Part shown: positions 25,476-38,455 of the stretch, piece by piece
Numbering within the stretch: position 1 is the first letter of the stretch
How the letters are laid out: each line of letters starts with the position of its first letter
Origin: Schoenoplectus triqueter
Taxonomy: Eukaryota; Streptophyta; Magnoliopsida; Poales; Cyperaceae
Direction of reading: 5' to 3'
DNA: 64,000 bases
Assembly: GCA_964058805.1 (NCBI GenBank)
Contig: CAXKVV010000282.1
Location: forward strand, 420,462 to 484,461
Position numbers and translations under genes: made by a program
The notes under the pieces: generated by a model
What the model was told of the DNA's origin: nothing
The model's database searches: none
The model's input: only the letters and a program-made list of their open reading frames with translations

Positions 25476-25539
25476 CACACCGCCTGGCTGAGACTTCTGA
25501 CAAGCCACACCGTGACAGGATTTCGCAATTTAACCAGTA

Positions 25540-25691
25540 TATTAGACTAATTATCAACATGTAACAAGTGTTAGTTAGAGGATAACAAACTTGGCTGTTG
25601 TCTATATAAGCCAAGGCATTATAATAGCAAGACATACAAGAAATACAAACTGTGATTCATCTCTCTTGTCTCTCTTTCTTCCTCTCTCACA
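25540..25691 (+). repeat. 5' LTR of the Copia element
   Basis: 152 bp, starting TATTAGAC and ending CTCTCACA, with CTATATAAG as a likely TATA box at about 25603. Followed at once by the primer-binding site TGGTATCAGAGC (25692-25703), complementary to the 3' end of initiator tRNA-Met. Confidence 0.93.
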
Positions 25692-25980
25692 TGGTATCAG
25701 AGCTGAAGCCTGATTACTTTTCAAGTCTCTCTCTCTCTCTCTCTCTCTTTCTTCGAGAAATCTCTTTCTCTCTTTCCCTCTTCTATCTCCCGGTGGTTGT
25801 GCTGCTGCTGTTCGCCTTTTCGGTTGAAGAAACACGGATCTGACCGGAATCGCAGGTCAAGATCGAGAAAGAATCCATTCCTTGCTTGCATCAGGCGATT
25901 TCACACCGGTGTCATCGCGCGCTGATCTTCTATCTCAAACATCTCCTTTTTCCGTCTTGCTGTCCTTTGTAAGTGTGTCA

Positions 25981-26094
<114 letters not shown>

Positions 26095-26450
26095 TCAGAA
26101 ATCGTGCAATACGACCTACAGGGAACTGGAGCCCCGCTTTGCTACTCCTGGAGGTGGCCTTCGTAACCTTGGCCGACCGATCGCCTTTCCTCTTCCTGCC
26201 ATTGGTGATCTCTTTTCTTTGAATTTCAAGAACTCGACAAAAAATCGAAGAACAAGATTAAGAGGCAGGGGAAAGATTTGAAGAGTCTGCGCTTAGGAGA
26301 TCAAAGATCCGATCAAAGATTCAATCAAGAATCGATCCGCAAGAACACTTCAGTGATTCACAACATTTCAGTGAGTCGCCTCTCCACCTCGCAACAGTAA
26401 AAAAAAAGAAGAGAAGTCGCGAGATTATTTTTCTATTTTTCTTGCCATTT

Positions 26451-29400
26451 ATGGCTTCTCTTGATTCAACCTCTACTTTCAATCCCTCCCTATCAACTTC
26501 CACCACTTCTGTTGTGCACATCTCTATTCCAGTATCTACGAAACTTGATCGTGATAATTTTCTTACCTGGCGATCACAAGTTGAGCCGATCATTGATGGA
26601 TATGGCCTTACCAGTCATGTAGATCCTATGCACACACCTCCTCCTCGTCAACTCACATCTGGATCTCAGTCGACTCCCAATCCAGCCTTCATCTCATGGC
26701 ATATGCAAGATCGACTACTTCTTGGCTGGCTCCGCTCCACCATTTCCGCACCTGTGCTGTCGCAACATGTCCAGTGTCAAACAGCGAGCTCGTTGTGGAC
26801 TGCTCTACAACGTGTCTATTCAGCGATCTCATCTGCCAAGATTATGGAGTTGCGTCGCCTTCTTCAAACCACCACCCGAGGAGGACAAAGCTGCAACGAC
26901 TACTTCGAACGGATGCGATCCATTGCAGATCAACTTGCTGCTGTGGGCGAAATTGTTATTGATTCTGATCTTACTCGGTATGTGCTGAACGGATTAGGAT
27001 CCGACTTCAATTCCTTTGTCGTTGCCATCACCACCCGCTCTAACCCGCCCTCCATTGAGGAACTTCATGGGTTTCTACTTTCTCACGAAGCATTACTCAA
27101 CTCGCAACATCAGTCGCCATCTTCAGTTGAGTCGGTTGCATTCTATGCCTCGGGTCGTGGGCGCGGCAGATATTCAAGAAGTCGAGGCAGGGGTTCTGTC
27201 ATGGCTTCTCCTTTATTACCCACTCCAATTCAAGGCCGAACTGGACCATATTCTTCTCCTTTATTACCTACTCCAAGTCGAGGCAGAGGTTCCTATTCTT
27301 CTTACAATTCTGGCCAGAAATTTCCATCTCACGGCAGGGGCTCATTTCCCTTTCCACCATCAGGAGACAAATCTATATGTCAAGTGTGCAAGAAGAGGGG
27401 TCATGAGGCACTTGACTGTTGGCATCGGTTTGACAGTGCTATGTATCCCTCTCCTCCTCAAGCGTTCTTCAACTCTACAATCTCTACTCCAAATGAAGGA
27501 TGGTTTCTTGATTCCGGTGCCTCTCATCATGTCACCGCTGACTTAAATAATCTCACCTTTTTCCGTGCCTATGATGGTCAAGATCGTCTTCAAGTTGGTA
27601 ATGGCTCTCACCTTATCATTCAAAATCAAGGCCATTGTTCTCTTTCTTCTCCACATGGTTCTTTAGATTTGAATGGTGTCCTACATGTACCATATATTAC
27701 CAAGAACCTTATTAGCATATCCAAATTGACCAAAGATAATGATGTTATCTTAGAATTTCATCCCTTGTTTTGTATTGTGAAGGACCGCCACACGAAACAA
27801 CCCCTCTTTCGAGCTCTACAAACTAATGGTCTTTATCACCTTACTTCTTCACCTCAAGCTTTGGTTGGAAACCGTGTATCTTCCTTTATATGGCATAAGA
27901 GGTTGGGGCATGCCTCTCCTTCAACCACGCATTTCATAATAAAGTCTCATGGTCTACCTACTACTTCTAATAAATTAGACCTTTGTGGTGATTGTTGTAA
28001 AGCAAAGGCGCATGTTTTACCTTTTCATTCTTCGCTTTCTATTGCTACATCTCCTTTACATGTGGTACATTCGGACTTGTGGGGGCCATCCCCAATTGTT
28101 TCTAAGAATGGATTTCGCTATTATGTGCATTTTGTGGATGAATTTTCTAAGTTTTCTTGGATTTATTTTCTTCGTACCAAAGATGAACTTGTTGATGTGT
28201 TCACTAAATTTAAATGCCAAGTTGAGAATCTTTTTAGCTCTACTATTAAGATCCTACAAACGGATGGAGGTACGGAGTTCAAGCCACTTACACGACTTTT
28301 TTCACAAATCCTACACCAAGTATCTTGTCCCTACACCCCTCAACAAAATGGGGTTGCTGAGCGAAAACATCGACATATTGTGGAGCTTAGTCTTGCCATC
28401 ATTTCACATTCATCCATGCCCTTGGACTATTGGGATCATGTGTTCCAAAGTGTGGTGTTCATCATCAACCGTCTCCCTCCTACCACTACTCCTCATATTT
28501 CTCCTTATACTCTTCTTTTTAACAAGAACCCTGATTACACCTTCTTTCGCACGATTGGATGTCTTTGCTATCTTTGGATTCGACCATACACCTCTCATAA
28601 ACTTCAATTTCGATCCCTACCTTGTGTTTTCTTGGGATATTGCCAACATCAAAAAGGTTACAAGTGTCTTCATATCCCAACTAATAAGATTTATATTAGC
28701 CGCAATGTTCGTTTTGATGAAACATCTTTTCCCTTTGCCTCTACAAAAACCTCCCCACTACCTCCTTCTTTTCCTGATTTCTTGGAACTCACTACTCTTC
28801 CTCTCCTATCTACTTCTTCATCTCCTTATAACCGACATGATTCTAACAACTTGCAACCAGCTTTTGCATCTTCTGCACCTCCTCTGGACACCAATGTTAC
28901 ACTCCCAGCAGCTATGCAACCTCCACTAAAAGTATACCAGAGGCGCTCCAAGCCCCCTATAACTCCAAAACTGCCAGCATCTAATACTCCTCGTTCTCTT
29001 CATCCCATGGTCACCCGCAGCCGAGCTCATGTATCTTCCCATCCCACTCTTCTTACCACAAAACATCCACTTCCATCACCTTCTCTTGCTGAACCAACTT
29101 CATTCACATCAGCCAATAAACAACCCGAATGGCGTGAAGCCATGTCTCATGAATTGAATGCCCTTGCCAAAAATGGAACTTGGATACTTGTTCCTTCCAA
29201 CCCCGAGCAAAATATCATTGGTTGCAAATGGATTTACAAGATAAAACGTAAGGCTGATGGTTCTATTGAACGCTATAAAGCTCGTCTTGTGGCCAAAGGT
29301 TATAATCAAGAAGCAGGAATTGACTACCATGAGACCTTTAGCCCGGTTGTCAAACCTACCACAATTCGTGTTGTTCTCTCTCTTGCCACTTCTCGCAATT

Positions 29401-30629
29401 GGTCTATTCGACAATTGGATGTCAATAATGCTTTTCTTCATGGTGATCTTTAAGAACAAGTCTTTATGTCTCAACCACCTGGCTTCATTGATCCAACACT
29501 TCCAACTCATGTGTGCCTTCTCAAAAAATCGCTTTATGGTCTCAAACAAGCACCACGAGCATGGTTTCATAAATTGGTATCTGCTCTTTCCACTCTTGGT
29601 TTCAAAACCTCTCAATCTGACTCTTCACTTTTTATTCTTGCTACTTCATCCTCTCTTCTCTTGGTTTTGGTCTATGTTGATGACATCATCATCACGGGAT
29701 CTAATGCAACTCTTGTCACCAACCTTATCTCCTCTCTTGCTTCTCAATTCTCTCTCAAAGATCTTGGCCCTTTACACTTCTTTTTGGGGATCCAAGTTAC
29801 CACTCAAACTGATGGCATTCTTCTTTCCCAACCTCAATATCTTCGGGATCTTTTAATTCGAGCCAAAATGGATGGTGCTAAACCTTGTTCAACTCCGTTC
29901 TCTCCAGGTGATCCTCTTTCTAAATATGATGGCTCTCCTATGGATGATCCTCATCTTTATCGAAGCATAGTTGGTGCACTCCAATATGCGACAATAACTC
30001 GACCCGATATTTCCTATGCGGTCAACAAAGCATCACAATTCATGCATTCTCCTACTGATGCACATTGGAATGGAGTTAAACGTATTTTACGTTATCTCAA
30101 AGGCACACTCTCTCATGGACTACACATTCGGGCTAGTTCCTCTTTTGACCTTCATGCATATTCAGATGCGGACTGGGCTGGTTGTCCTGATGATCGTCGT
30201 TCTACTTCCGGGTTTTGTGTTTTTCTTGGCACAAATCTGTTGTCCTGGGGTTCTAAGAAGCAAAACACGGTTTCCAAGTCAAGTACCGAAGCTGAATACC
30301 GGAGTATGGCTGGAGCATGTACTGAACTTATATGGCTACAACAACTTCTTCACGAACTTCAAGTTCCTCTTATCAAGAGTCCTGTACTATGGTGTGATAA
30401 TCTTGGATCCATCTTTCTAGCATCCAATCCTGTTTTCCATGCCCGTACCAAACACATCGAAATTGACTATCATTTTATTCGAGAGCAGGTGGTCAATAAA
30501 CAATTGGATGTGCGCTTCATCTCCTCTAAAGATCAACTAGCTGATATTTTCACTAAATCTCTTTCCTCTACTAGATTTACCTTCCTACGCAACAAGCTGA
30601 CCCTCTCACTTGTTCCTGGCTCAGCTTGA
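26451..30629 (+). pseudogene. Copia gag-pol polyprotein with one nonsense codon
   Basis: One frame runs from ATG 26451 to TGA 30627-30629 (about 1392 codons), broken only by a TAA at 29451-29453. Order seen: UBN2/gag region with a LIKERWRS-like LTWRSQV motif; zinc knuckle [14 protein letters not shown] (about residue 312); protease DSGAS (about 353); HHCC zinc finger and integrase with [14 protein letters not shown] and GVAERKHR (about 540-640) giving the D,D,E triad; reverse transcriptase from about 885 with YVDDIIITGSN (about 1075); RNase H with SDADWAG and STEAEY (about 1237-1283). The order PR-INT-RT-RH is diagnostic of Copia. The stop falls inside RT just before EQVFMSQPPGF, where related elements have an amide or charged residue, so this copy is probably non-autonomous through a single mutation. 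Confidence 0.93.
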
Positions 30630-30635
30630 GGGGGG

Positions 30636-30787
30636 TATTAGACTAATTATCAACATGTAACAAGTGTTAGTTAGAGGATAACAAACTTGGCTGTTGTCTA
30701 TATAAGCCAAGGCATTGTAATAGCAAGACATACAAGAAATACAAACTGTGATTCATCTCTCTTGTCTCTCTTTCTTCCTCTCTCACA
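30636..30787 (+). repeat. 3' LTR of the Copia element
   Basis: 152 bp and identical to the 5' LTR except one base. It is preceded by the polypurine tract GAGGGGGG (30628-30635) and followed by the CAGTA duplication and the rest of the FAM32A-like exon. Confidence 0.93.
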
Positions 30788-31019
30788 CAGTACCTTGCCA
30801 ACCTCAGTGAGCACTATGACATCCCCAAAGTCGGCCCTGGCTAATCATGCTTTTTTGGGTGCATGGTTGTGTGGGGTGTTGTGTCTCTGTGTGGCTGTGG
30901 GAAAAGGCTTGGTGGGTAAATTTTTTTTTTTTTGAGGAAAGCATATTAGAATATTTACTGACAGAATTTATGATTCTGGTGGGCTCTGTTGCCTTGTAAT
31001 TGTTTTTAGTTAGGTATGG

Positions 31020-31100
31020 CTCTGATACTGTTGCATTTCATCTGAACTTTATGCGGATAAATACCAAATGGTCTTCAAAGTTACACTTTAGACTCTTTCT
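31020..31100 (+). pseudogene. Decayed C/D snoRNA, + arm
   Basis: GATAAATACCAAATGGTCTTCAAAG is kept in pieces (the guide TCTTCAAAGTT is intact), but the following box D has become ACACTTTAG and no box C is visible. It lies about 200 bases after the FAM32A-like stop, matching 43392-43474 on the other arm. Confidence 0.55.
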
Positions 31101-31353
31101 TGGGTTTTCTGACTTTATGGTTTATTTTTATTAATTTTCACTTGTTGGTGATAGGAGCGTTGGGTTCAAATATGCAGCGCCAAGAAGCTGCTATTTTAAA
31201 CGCTACTGCAGTATATAATTCAATTATATTTATTTATTGCTATTAAGCTGTGTTCTACTCCCTAACAGTTGAACTTGGGCCGATTTAATAAAGTTCAAAT
31301 TTGGGGGGAACAGCTTAATTTAAGGTTCTGAATGAGAAGCGTATATTTTCATA

Positions 31354-32905
31354 GGTTAGTTTGACAAATTAAGGAATGGATTTAGAAAGTGATAATTTTG
31401 AAAGAGTGATGAAATAGTATTTTTTTGCAAGAGTGGTAGAAGAGTGATGTTTTTGACTATTCGGAAGAGTGAAAATATCATTTGGTAATTATTAATCAGA
31501 ATAGTTAAATTATAGATAATTATGATGTTAACAATGATGATGATAATAAAAAAAAATAATAATAATATAATAAAAAAATAATCATCAAATAATCATAATC
31601 ATAATAAATAATATTATTCATAGTTGTAATCATAATAATAATAAATAATTAGAATTTTAATAATATAATATAACATAATTAAATAATAATTATAATCGTA
31701 ATCGTAATCAAAATAATATAATAATAAAAATTATAATCATAATCATAATAATAATAGTAATCATTATAATATAATAATAATATAATCATCACTATAATCA
31801 TAATATAATGATAATATAACCATAATCAAAATATAATAATAAATAATCATAATTATAATATAATAATAACTAGCTATAATATAATCATCACTGCAAGAGT
31901 GGTAGAAGAGTGATGTTCTTTTATTTAAATATTAAAATATTATAAGATAAAAAAATTCACATTTATTTAATATTAAATTATAAATTCATCAAATTATAGA
32001 GAAAATTTATAATATAAACTAATTTAATCTTGGATGAGATTTTTGCACAATATGAGTTAATGATCCATGATTTTTATGGCAAGAAGAGTAAAATATTCTA
32101 ACATATATTATCACCATTAATTTCTTACCAAATATGCACAAGGTTGCTAAATAAAAAAATAATATTATGGAAATAATAGTATATATGGGAAAGAAATTGA
32201 GAGAAAGAGGAGATCAATGGACGCGATCACAAACGTTCGATCAACCAAAAATAAATATTATCTGTCTAATTGAGGGATAAAATGGGTATAATAAAAAATT
32301 ACCATGACAAAAAATAGTCCCTCCAATTCTTAGATGTTTTATATAATAGTATAGATATAGATAATAGTATCATAAGAATAAATAATCATAATTATAATAA
32401 TATAATAATAATAATAATATAATAATAATAATAATAATAATAATATCATAATAATAAATAACAATTATAATAAAATAATCATAATATTATAATAATAAAT
32501 AATCATAATTATAATAATATAATAAAGTAATCATATTTATATTAATAATATAATGATAATAAATAATAGTAAAATAAATAATATTATAATACTAACAGTG
32601 ATGATAAAAAAAATAATATTAATATTAATATAATAATAAATCATAATGTAATATAACATAATAATATAATACTAATAAATCGTAACCATAATCATAATCA
32701 TAATATAATAATATAATACAACATAATCAAACAATAATCGCTATTTCGACGAGAGCTAATCCGGTATACCACCTATCACTTGGTATATCGGATTAATATT
32801 CTTCTGTACTCTTCTACTTAGTCTAAAATTTGTTTGACAAATTAATTCGACGGAATAACAAATCTATTTCAACTTTTTACTATTCCGTTGATTGCCAAAC
32901 GTACC
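31354..32905. mobile_element. AT-rich GTTTGGCA-terminus element, copy 2
   Basis: The ends are GGTTAGTTTGACAAATT and the inverse of ATTGCCAAACGTACC. Subterminal blocks match 16033-17509 in order. The - arm equivalent (near 43085) lacks it, so this is an insertion after the duplication. It contains long ATA-type low-complexity DNA and a nested Helitron-like element. Confidence 0.78.
31919..32362 (-). mobile_element. Helitron-like non-autonomous element, copy 2 (nested)
   Basis: It matches 21721-22166 almost base for base, including GGACGCGATCAC and the minus-strand start ATCTATATCTATACTATTAT. It is inserted inside the AT-rich element. The CTAG-type end of copy 1 is not present, so this copy is shorter at that side. 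Confidence 0.5.
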
Positions 32906-32978
32906 ATAATCATTTCTTCTTTTACTCATGGCCTATAATTGCTTTCAGGAAGGCCTAAATATGGCGTGTAGTATATTT

Positions 32979-33135
32979 TGGGCCGAACAGAGAATTGTGT
33001 TAAATCAAAACGAACATAGCCCAAATAAGGGAAAATATGTGGCAATCCAAGACGAGAATAAAAGCATCGTTTGTGCTTTTGTCAGTGCCGTAGCTGAGAT
33101 GTGAGAGCACCAAATTAGATTAGAATAAACCCTAG
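32979..33135 (+). promoter_or_regulatory. Promoter of snoRNA unit B: site II and telo-box
   Basis: TGGGCC at 32979, AGCCCA at about 33018 and the telo-box AAACCCTAG at 33127-33135. Spacing and order mirror unit A, and the motifs are also kept in B'. Confidence 0.65.
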
Positions 33136-33515
33136 CCGCCAGCCATAAAATCTCATTTTTCACGCTTGACAATTTATCGTCTTCCTCTTCCGCTTAAGAA
33201 TCAAGCGCAAAATCTCCATGGAGAATGTTTTGTGTATCGCTTGTCGTTAATTTATTTTCTAGTTGCTGATTTTGTGGCTTTTCGGATCTACTTTTCCGAG
33301 TTTATTTATATTATAGGAGCATTTTGTAACAAAGCGCTGTTAACCTCTTGGATCGTGGTGGCAACGAACAAAGGAAACAATGTGATTGGGATAAATGTCA
33401 GGAGATCGACCTAGTTTTTGGGTAATTATGGCGAATTTGCTCCTAGTTTTCTTCGTTCTGATATTTCGTTCTTCTTGTTATTCGTGTAGTTGTTTATGAT
33501 TTCTATCTACTGAAG

Positions 33516-33594
33516 AAGCATATGAGGAGAAATTACTTTAACTGAAATTGATGTTGATAACTACCAAATGGTCTTCAAAGTTCTCTGATCGCTC
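33516..33594 (+). ncRNA. Box C/D snoRNA, unit B copy
   Basis: 5' stem AGC with GCT at the 3' side, C-like box ATGAGGA (33522-33528), D' CTGA, C' TGATGTT, antisense TCTTCAAAGTTCT and box D CTGA (33585-33588). Same 25S rRNA complementarity as the unit A copy. The region before D' differs between copies, so only the D-proximal guide looks selected. It lies about 95 bases after the conserved donor-like GGGTAATT at 33420. Confidence 0.72.
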
Positions 33595-35110
33595 ATTATT
33601 TTATTTCTCTGATTCAAATCCTCTGTTACTGCATGAGCTTCTTAACAAAATTTTCATCCTTATTTTTTGCTGTTGACAAAGACAGTATGCTTTCGTTTTT
33701 TCTGGTAACGGATTTCTAGAAACTCAGCAGAAACGATTCATAGATTTGATTTTGTATCTTCTTTCTATGAACTCCTTAAGCCAAGAGTTTATACCTCCAC
33801 GGATCCACTAGAAATATTTAATTGCTCGAGTTATGACTTCTCTACAATACCAAAGCTAGCTCACAGTTTCTGCATCTCGGGCTACTCCGACCTTACAATC
33901 TCCTCCAGTATATGGTACGTATTGTACCATTCTTTTTTCATTCCAGCACCATTCTGCATTGGGCACTGGTAGATCCAGTTTGAACTGTAAGTCAATGATT
34001 TGGGTTTTTGTTGGATCTCATATATAAAGTCACTTTGTAATTAGTGATCATTGCCCTGATTAATTAATATTTAATGCTCTTCAAATTGATGAATATCCAG
34101 AGTCTGCAATTTGTATATTTATGTGATAAACAGATCAGGGATATTGTAGGGAGAATAGGCTTGTGGAGATAAAAGGCTCATCAATGATTTGGGTTAGGAA
34201 TTATATAGATTTTAGGAGGCGTTATTGTAGACCAATTAATCTGCTACTATATTAAGTATTACTGTTGTGCATTAGTCAATGCATCATGCTTCTATGGAAA
34301 TTTTTTATTTATTTTTGGTATTTTCAAAGCAAAAGTTTCTAGATGCCATGTTATTATAAAAATATGGTGTCTTATGATCCCACTCAATTTAACCAAAATA
34401 CAGTATGAATACATATAAAATAATACTGTTTCTAAAAGTCTTCAAAAGATGTATGTGTTTTACAGCACTAAACATTTTTCTACCTTGCCCACTGTTCTAG
34501 ATTTAAATTTTTTTAATGTTACTGTAATATAACATGCATTTGCCAGAATATTGTCTTGTGCTTTACTGCTTTGTGTTATTTTAATTCAGATCTTTCATCA
34601 TAATAGTACCTTTAGAGGAATAGCTGTTTTTGCTATCTGTTTTTTTTTCAATAAAGGCTTTTTTATTTCAGATATTTTATAACAAATAAGTTTTGAGGCA
34701 TTTTATGAATAACACTCTTAGAATAGTTGTCACCTGTCAAGTAACAGTGGTTATTACTTTAAATAAACCCATTTATATAAGGACATTTTTTAACGTGTGT
34801 TTTCATCCATTTATATAAGGGCATTTTATAACAGTGTTTTTCATCCACTTATTTTTGACAATGAGATTTCAAATAAATTTGAAAATATTCCAAAAATAGA
34901 AAAAGTTTATAAATATGTCCTTGGAAGTATTTTAAATTTTATACAATTGTAAGAAATTTGAAACATAATCAATTTAAAGAATTTATAAGTTCAACAATAT
35001 ATTTTAAAAGTATTTCCATTTTTATGATTATTTAATGAATTTTTTTGAACTTATTTAAAATCCCATTGCCAAAAGTATCAAAATGATCATTGTTAAGTGA
35101 ACTTATTTAA

Positions 35111-37320
35111 AATGAATATACTTCTGTACTTTGTGATATTCAGACGTTTCTAGCTATTCTCATTGAATTATGGTTGTATTATTGCTTGTCGATCATGATA
35201 ACCCTGCCCCCTTCATCATGTCGGGTTGGGTTTCAAGTCATATTGGATTACACCTGTGTTAAATTCAAACCTCAATTCATTCATACATAAAATCATTCTA
35301 CAGTTCAAATCCTTGTGTGTTCCAATGATTTTGGGTGTTGGTCCTCTGGCAGGTTTGTTTATCTTTCTGGTATCAATACTCTCGTCTCAAGTTGTATAGG
35401 TGCCATGGGTTTTGGCTTTAGTATACTAGGTGGCCTTGTGCCTCGCGTAATCATAGTTATCCTAGAAAATTGATTTGGAGTTCTAACTGGTTGGATCCCT
35501 GAACAGAGAATATATGGGATGGCACAAATCACAAGTCAAGATTTTGAATTATTTGGTACCTCTGAGAACTCCATATATGAGTTGGTGTTCTTGAATTAGT
35601 TATGAGGTATAACTAGACTTTAGTTGCATGTAATTGAATTGTATGCTTCTTAAGTGAATAATGACTATAAGCTGGTTGCTCTGTAGTACTGAACTGTTCT
35701 ATACCATGTTACAAAATCAACTGTATCGCCTTGCATTCCTGGCGTCGGCCCCCATGGGCTTCATCACACCTCTCAGAAATTCAAGTTTAAGGAGCCTCTT
35801 GTTGTGTTAATTTTAAGAAAGAAATTTTATTTATTAACAGAGCACAGTTATCAACCTCTAATATCATTTATTTTTTCTTAAAAGTTTTCGTCCGTGCTGC
35901 ATATTTCTTCTTTGAATTACATACAGAATTATGTTGGTACATTTATTATGACATTGATTCATTTTGATGTCTAAATAAAATGCAGGGAGACATTCATCCT
36001 GAACAGAGCAGCGATGAACATGAATATATCAGAGGCTCTTCTATTTATTTCAGGAAAACAATAGAACCCAGATGAACTATGGCGCCTTCTAGGGCTCCAT
36101 ACAGAAAGCTTCTTGCTGACACTTTGCTCCACAGAAGAACCTGCATCTTCTCTTTTCATGATCAACATCACACCACGGTCCAGTCTTTTTGCCAGAACCA
36201 TCATTTCAAACTCAAGCCCACCCAGTGAAGAAGCATGGACACATTCCTCAGGTACTTCATGTTTATATATCCAAATCAGTCTGAATTGTTGTCTAAGAGT
36301 GGACATGTGGCCCTGTATACAGTGGGTTGCTGACCCTTGCCTAATTCTTATGTATACTGTCATGAGCAGATCCGTGTAAGTACAAAACAGACATGGTACA
36401 GTGGAGAAATTTATGGGTGCAAGGTGATACAGTTGATTCTGTAACACAGTATAGAACAGATTCAATTTTGTATTAAAGTGCAATATAAATTCATTTCTGT
36501 TTTTTATTTGCCTCCTAGAATGATAAGTCCAAAATTGATTAGATCATTTTTTTATTTACCCCATTCATTTTCTTTTATATACAGCTTACTGATTAGATCT
36601 TTTTTTTCATGTTTCTGTTTGTGTCCTTTCATTTAATCTCTCTCGAGTAAAATAAGAAAAGAGGCTTCTCCTTTCTTTATCTCTACCTTTTTTTTGTTTC
36701 ATCAGGTATCTCGAAATATTTTTCATTATTTTGCATTCCATATTTGCATAATTCTAAGAAGGAATTAATTATTTTGATCTTTGCTGATAATTTGGATGGA
36801 TGCATTCATTTCTCGCCTTGGTTGAAAGTTGGAAATTAATTTCTTACCCAATATTGTTTCCAATTCTTCATTTGAAAATGGAGGAAGGGCATGAGGTTTG
36901 TGTGGCAGTGTTGTCTGTGTGTAAGGCAATGTGTTCTGAACTTGTTGTATTTGGTTTTATTCTGATCTGATTATTTGCTCAGCACACTCTTGTAAATGGA
37001 TTTGTTTGATTCATGAATTTTTATAGGTTCCAGTTCTTTCGTAATTTCTTCCTGCCTTAAATTTTTATTTTGATGGATTTTTGGGTCATTTACCATCACC
37101 AAGTTAATCTCTCATAAAATGTAGGTGCTTTGACAATTTGTGTGATCTGAATATAAAATTGATCTTTAATTGAAAATGACCTTGTAAATGATGTTTAACG
37201 GTAAGAATGGACGCGTCCACTTGTTGAAGAGGATACTATGTTCGTAAGCAGTAAAAGATACATCTTTCATTTTTTTAAAACAGACTTACGCAAGCCAGTT
37301 TGTATTTTGTAACATGTTTT
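35111..37320. other. Unique sequence of unknown content
   Basis: There is no recognised gene. One open frame on the minus strand (35971-36483) starts at TTG and has no recognisable motif. The same stretch on the plus strand has splice-like signals (TGCAG at 35985). The rest is T-rich, intron-like DNA without clear repeats. Confidence 0.4.
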
Positions 37321-37339
37321 TTCTGAGTGCGATCATGCT

Positions 37340-37970
37340 ATACGCTGAAATTTTTTGATCGTGCTGTCACCATAAAATTTTCAGCGGCCAGGTTCTAGTT
37401 GCTGAAAAATTTTCACGATCAGGCTTAAAAAGCTGAAAATTTTCTTTGACCAGCCACTAGACGCTGAATATTTTTGGCGATCGGTCTGTGACGCTGAAAT
37501 TTTTTGTGACGAGAAGCTATAGACTGTGAAATTTTTGTGAATTAAAGCCTCCGACGCTGAAAATTTATGCCATTTAGTCCTCGGACGCTGAAATTTTCTG
37601 CGAGAAGCTATAGACGCTGAAATTTTTTTTGACCAGCCAATAGATGCTGAATATTTTTGGCGATCAGTCTGTGACGCTGAAATTTTTTGTGAATTAAAGC
37701 CTCAGACGCTGAAAATTTCTGCCATTTAGTCCTCGGACGCTGAAATTTTCTGCGGGAAGTTATAGACGCTGAAATTTTCTGCGAGAAGCTATAGACGCTG
37801 AAATTTTCTGAGAGAAGCTACAGACGCTGAAGGTTTTCTGCACTCAGGCACTTACAATTAATCTGCTCGCAGGCATTTTCGCTGAAAGTTAAGGTGATCA
37901 GGCTCTAAACGCTGAAAGTTCATACAGGTTCTAAACGCTGAAAGTTTCTGCGAACAGTCTATATAAGCTG
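37340..37970. repeat. Degenerate GACGCTGAAATTTT minisatellite
   Basis: About twenty imperfect units, each built on ACGCTGAAATTTT with a variable spacer of 14-25 bases such as CTGCGAGAAGCTATAG or TGAATTAAAGCCTC. A longer block of several units (from AGCCACTAGACGCTGAA to CCTCGGACGCTGAAA) is itself repeated once, so a higher-order structure exists. It lies between the two duplication arms. No coding potential was identified. Confidence 0.85.
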
Positions 37971-38455
37971 GAAATTGTAGAATAAGCGCAAAAAATTTTC
38001 CCATCAGAACAAGAAAAATGTTCCAGCAGAAACTTTAGACGCTAAATTTACGCGAGAAGCAACTACAACAAATCTCTTATTAACCTAAAAGCAAGAACAC
38101 GCTATAAACGAGAATTGTAAAAAAATAAATAAAAAAACATAAAAATCATTTTTGAACGCCTGCAATTTCATGGCTTCAAAGCAGCATTTTTAATGAGAAA
38201 TAAATTTAATAAAAACCAAATCATCATAATATACACTGCATTGTTCAACAGGCCAAAGATCTCCCATTAAATTTGTCAACGAAGAAAATTGCCAGATAAA
38301 CTGCATTGTTCAACAACATCATAAGGTTTATTAACAAAATGAACCTTCCTAATAAATTATTTGTGCTACTACAATCTACAGATATACCGAATCACATCTA
38401 AATAACAACCAAAAGAAACATAAATAATTAAACCAAGAAAAACCTATTGTACCAA
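37971..38455. other. Short AT-rich stretch without features
   Basis: Nothing beyond a few degenerate CGCTAAA-like remnants of the adjacent minisatellite was seen. Confidence 0.5.

Larger units (their letters stand above)
32906..35110 (+). repeat. Segmental duplication unit B (+ arm)
   Basis: It matches 41100-43085 in inverse (unit B') with high identity: AGGCCTAAATATGGCG, TATTTTGGGCCGAACAG, the telo-box, the snoRNA and the block TCTAGATGCCATG. It is also a diverged paralogue of unit A. No convincing protein gene is visible. Confidence 0.8.

Noticed and set aside
26696..27546. Several overlapping frames within the Copia gag region
   Set aside because: They are out-of-frame shadows of the gag-pol frame, which has clear motifs.
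27985..28929. 314-codon frame overlapping integrase
   Set aside because: Shadow of the real frame; its hydrophobic look comes from the CTT/TTC-rich codons of pol read in another frame.
35971..36483. Minus-strand open frame of 170 codons
   Set aside because: It begins at TTG, has no motif I recognise, shows no clear codon pattern, and sits in intron-like DNA. Kept only as a region note.
37340..37970. CRISPR-like array
   Set aside because: Units and spacers are both degenerate, the spacers recur, and the genome is a plant's; a minisatellite fits.
37340..37970. Tandem C/D snoRNA array, because CTGA recurs
   Set aside because: No RTGATGA boxes, no terminal stems and no consistent guide; CTGA is simply part of the repeat core.
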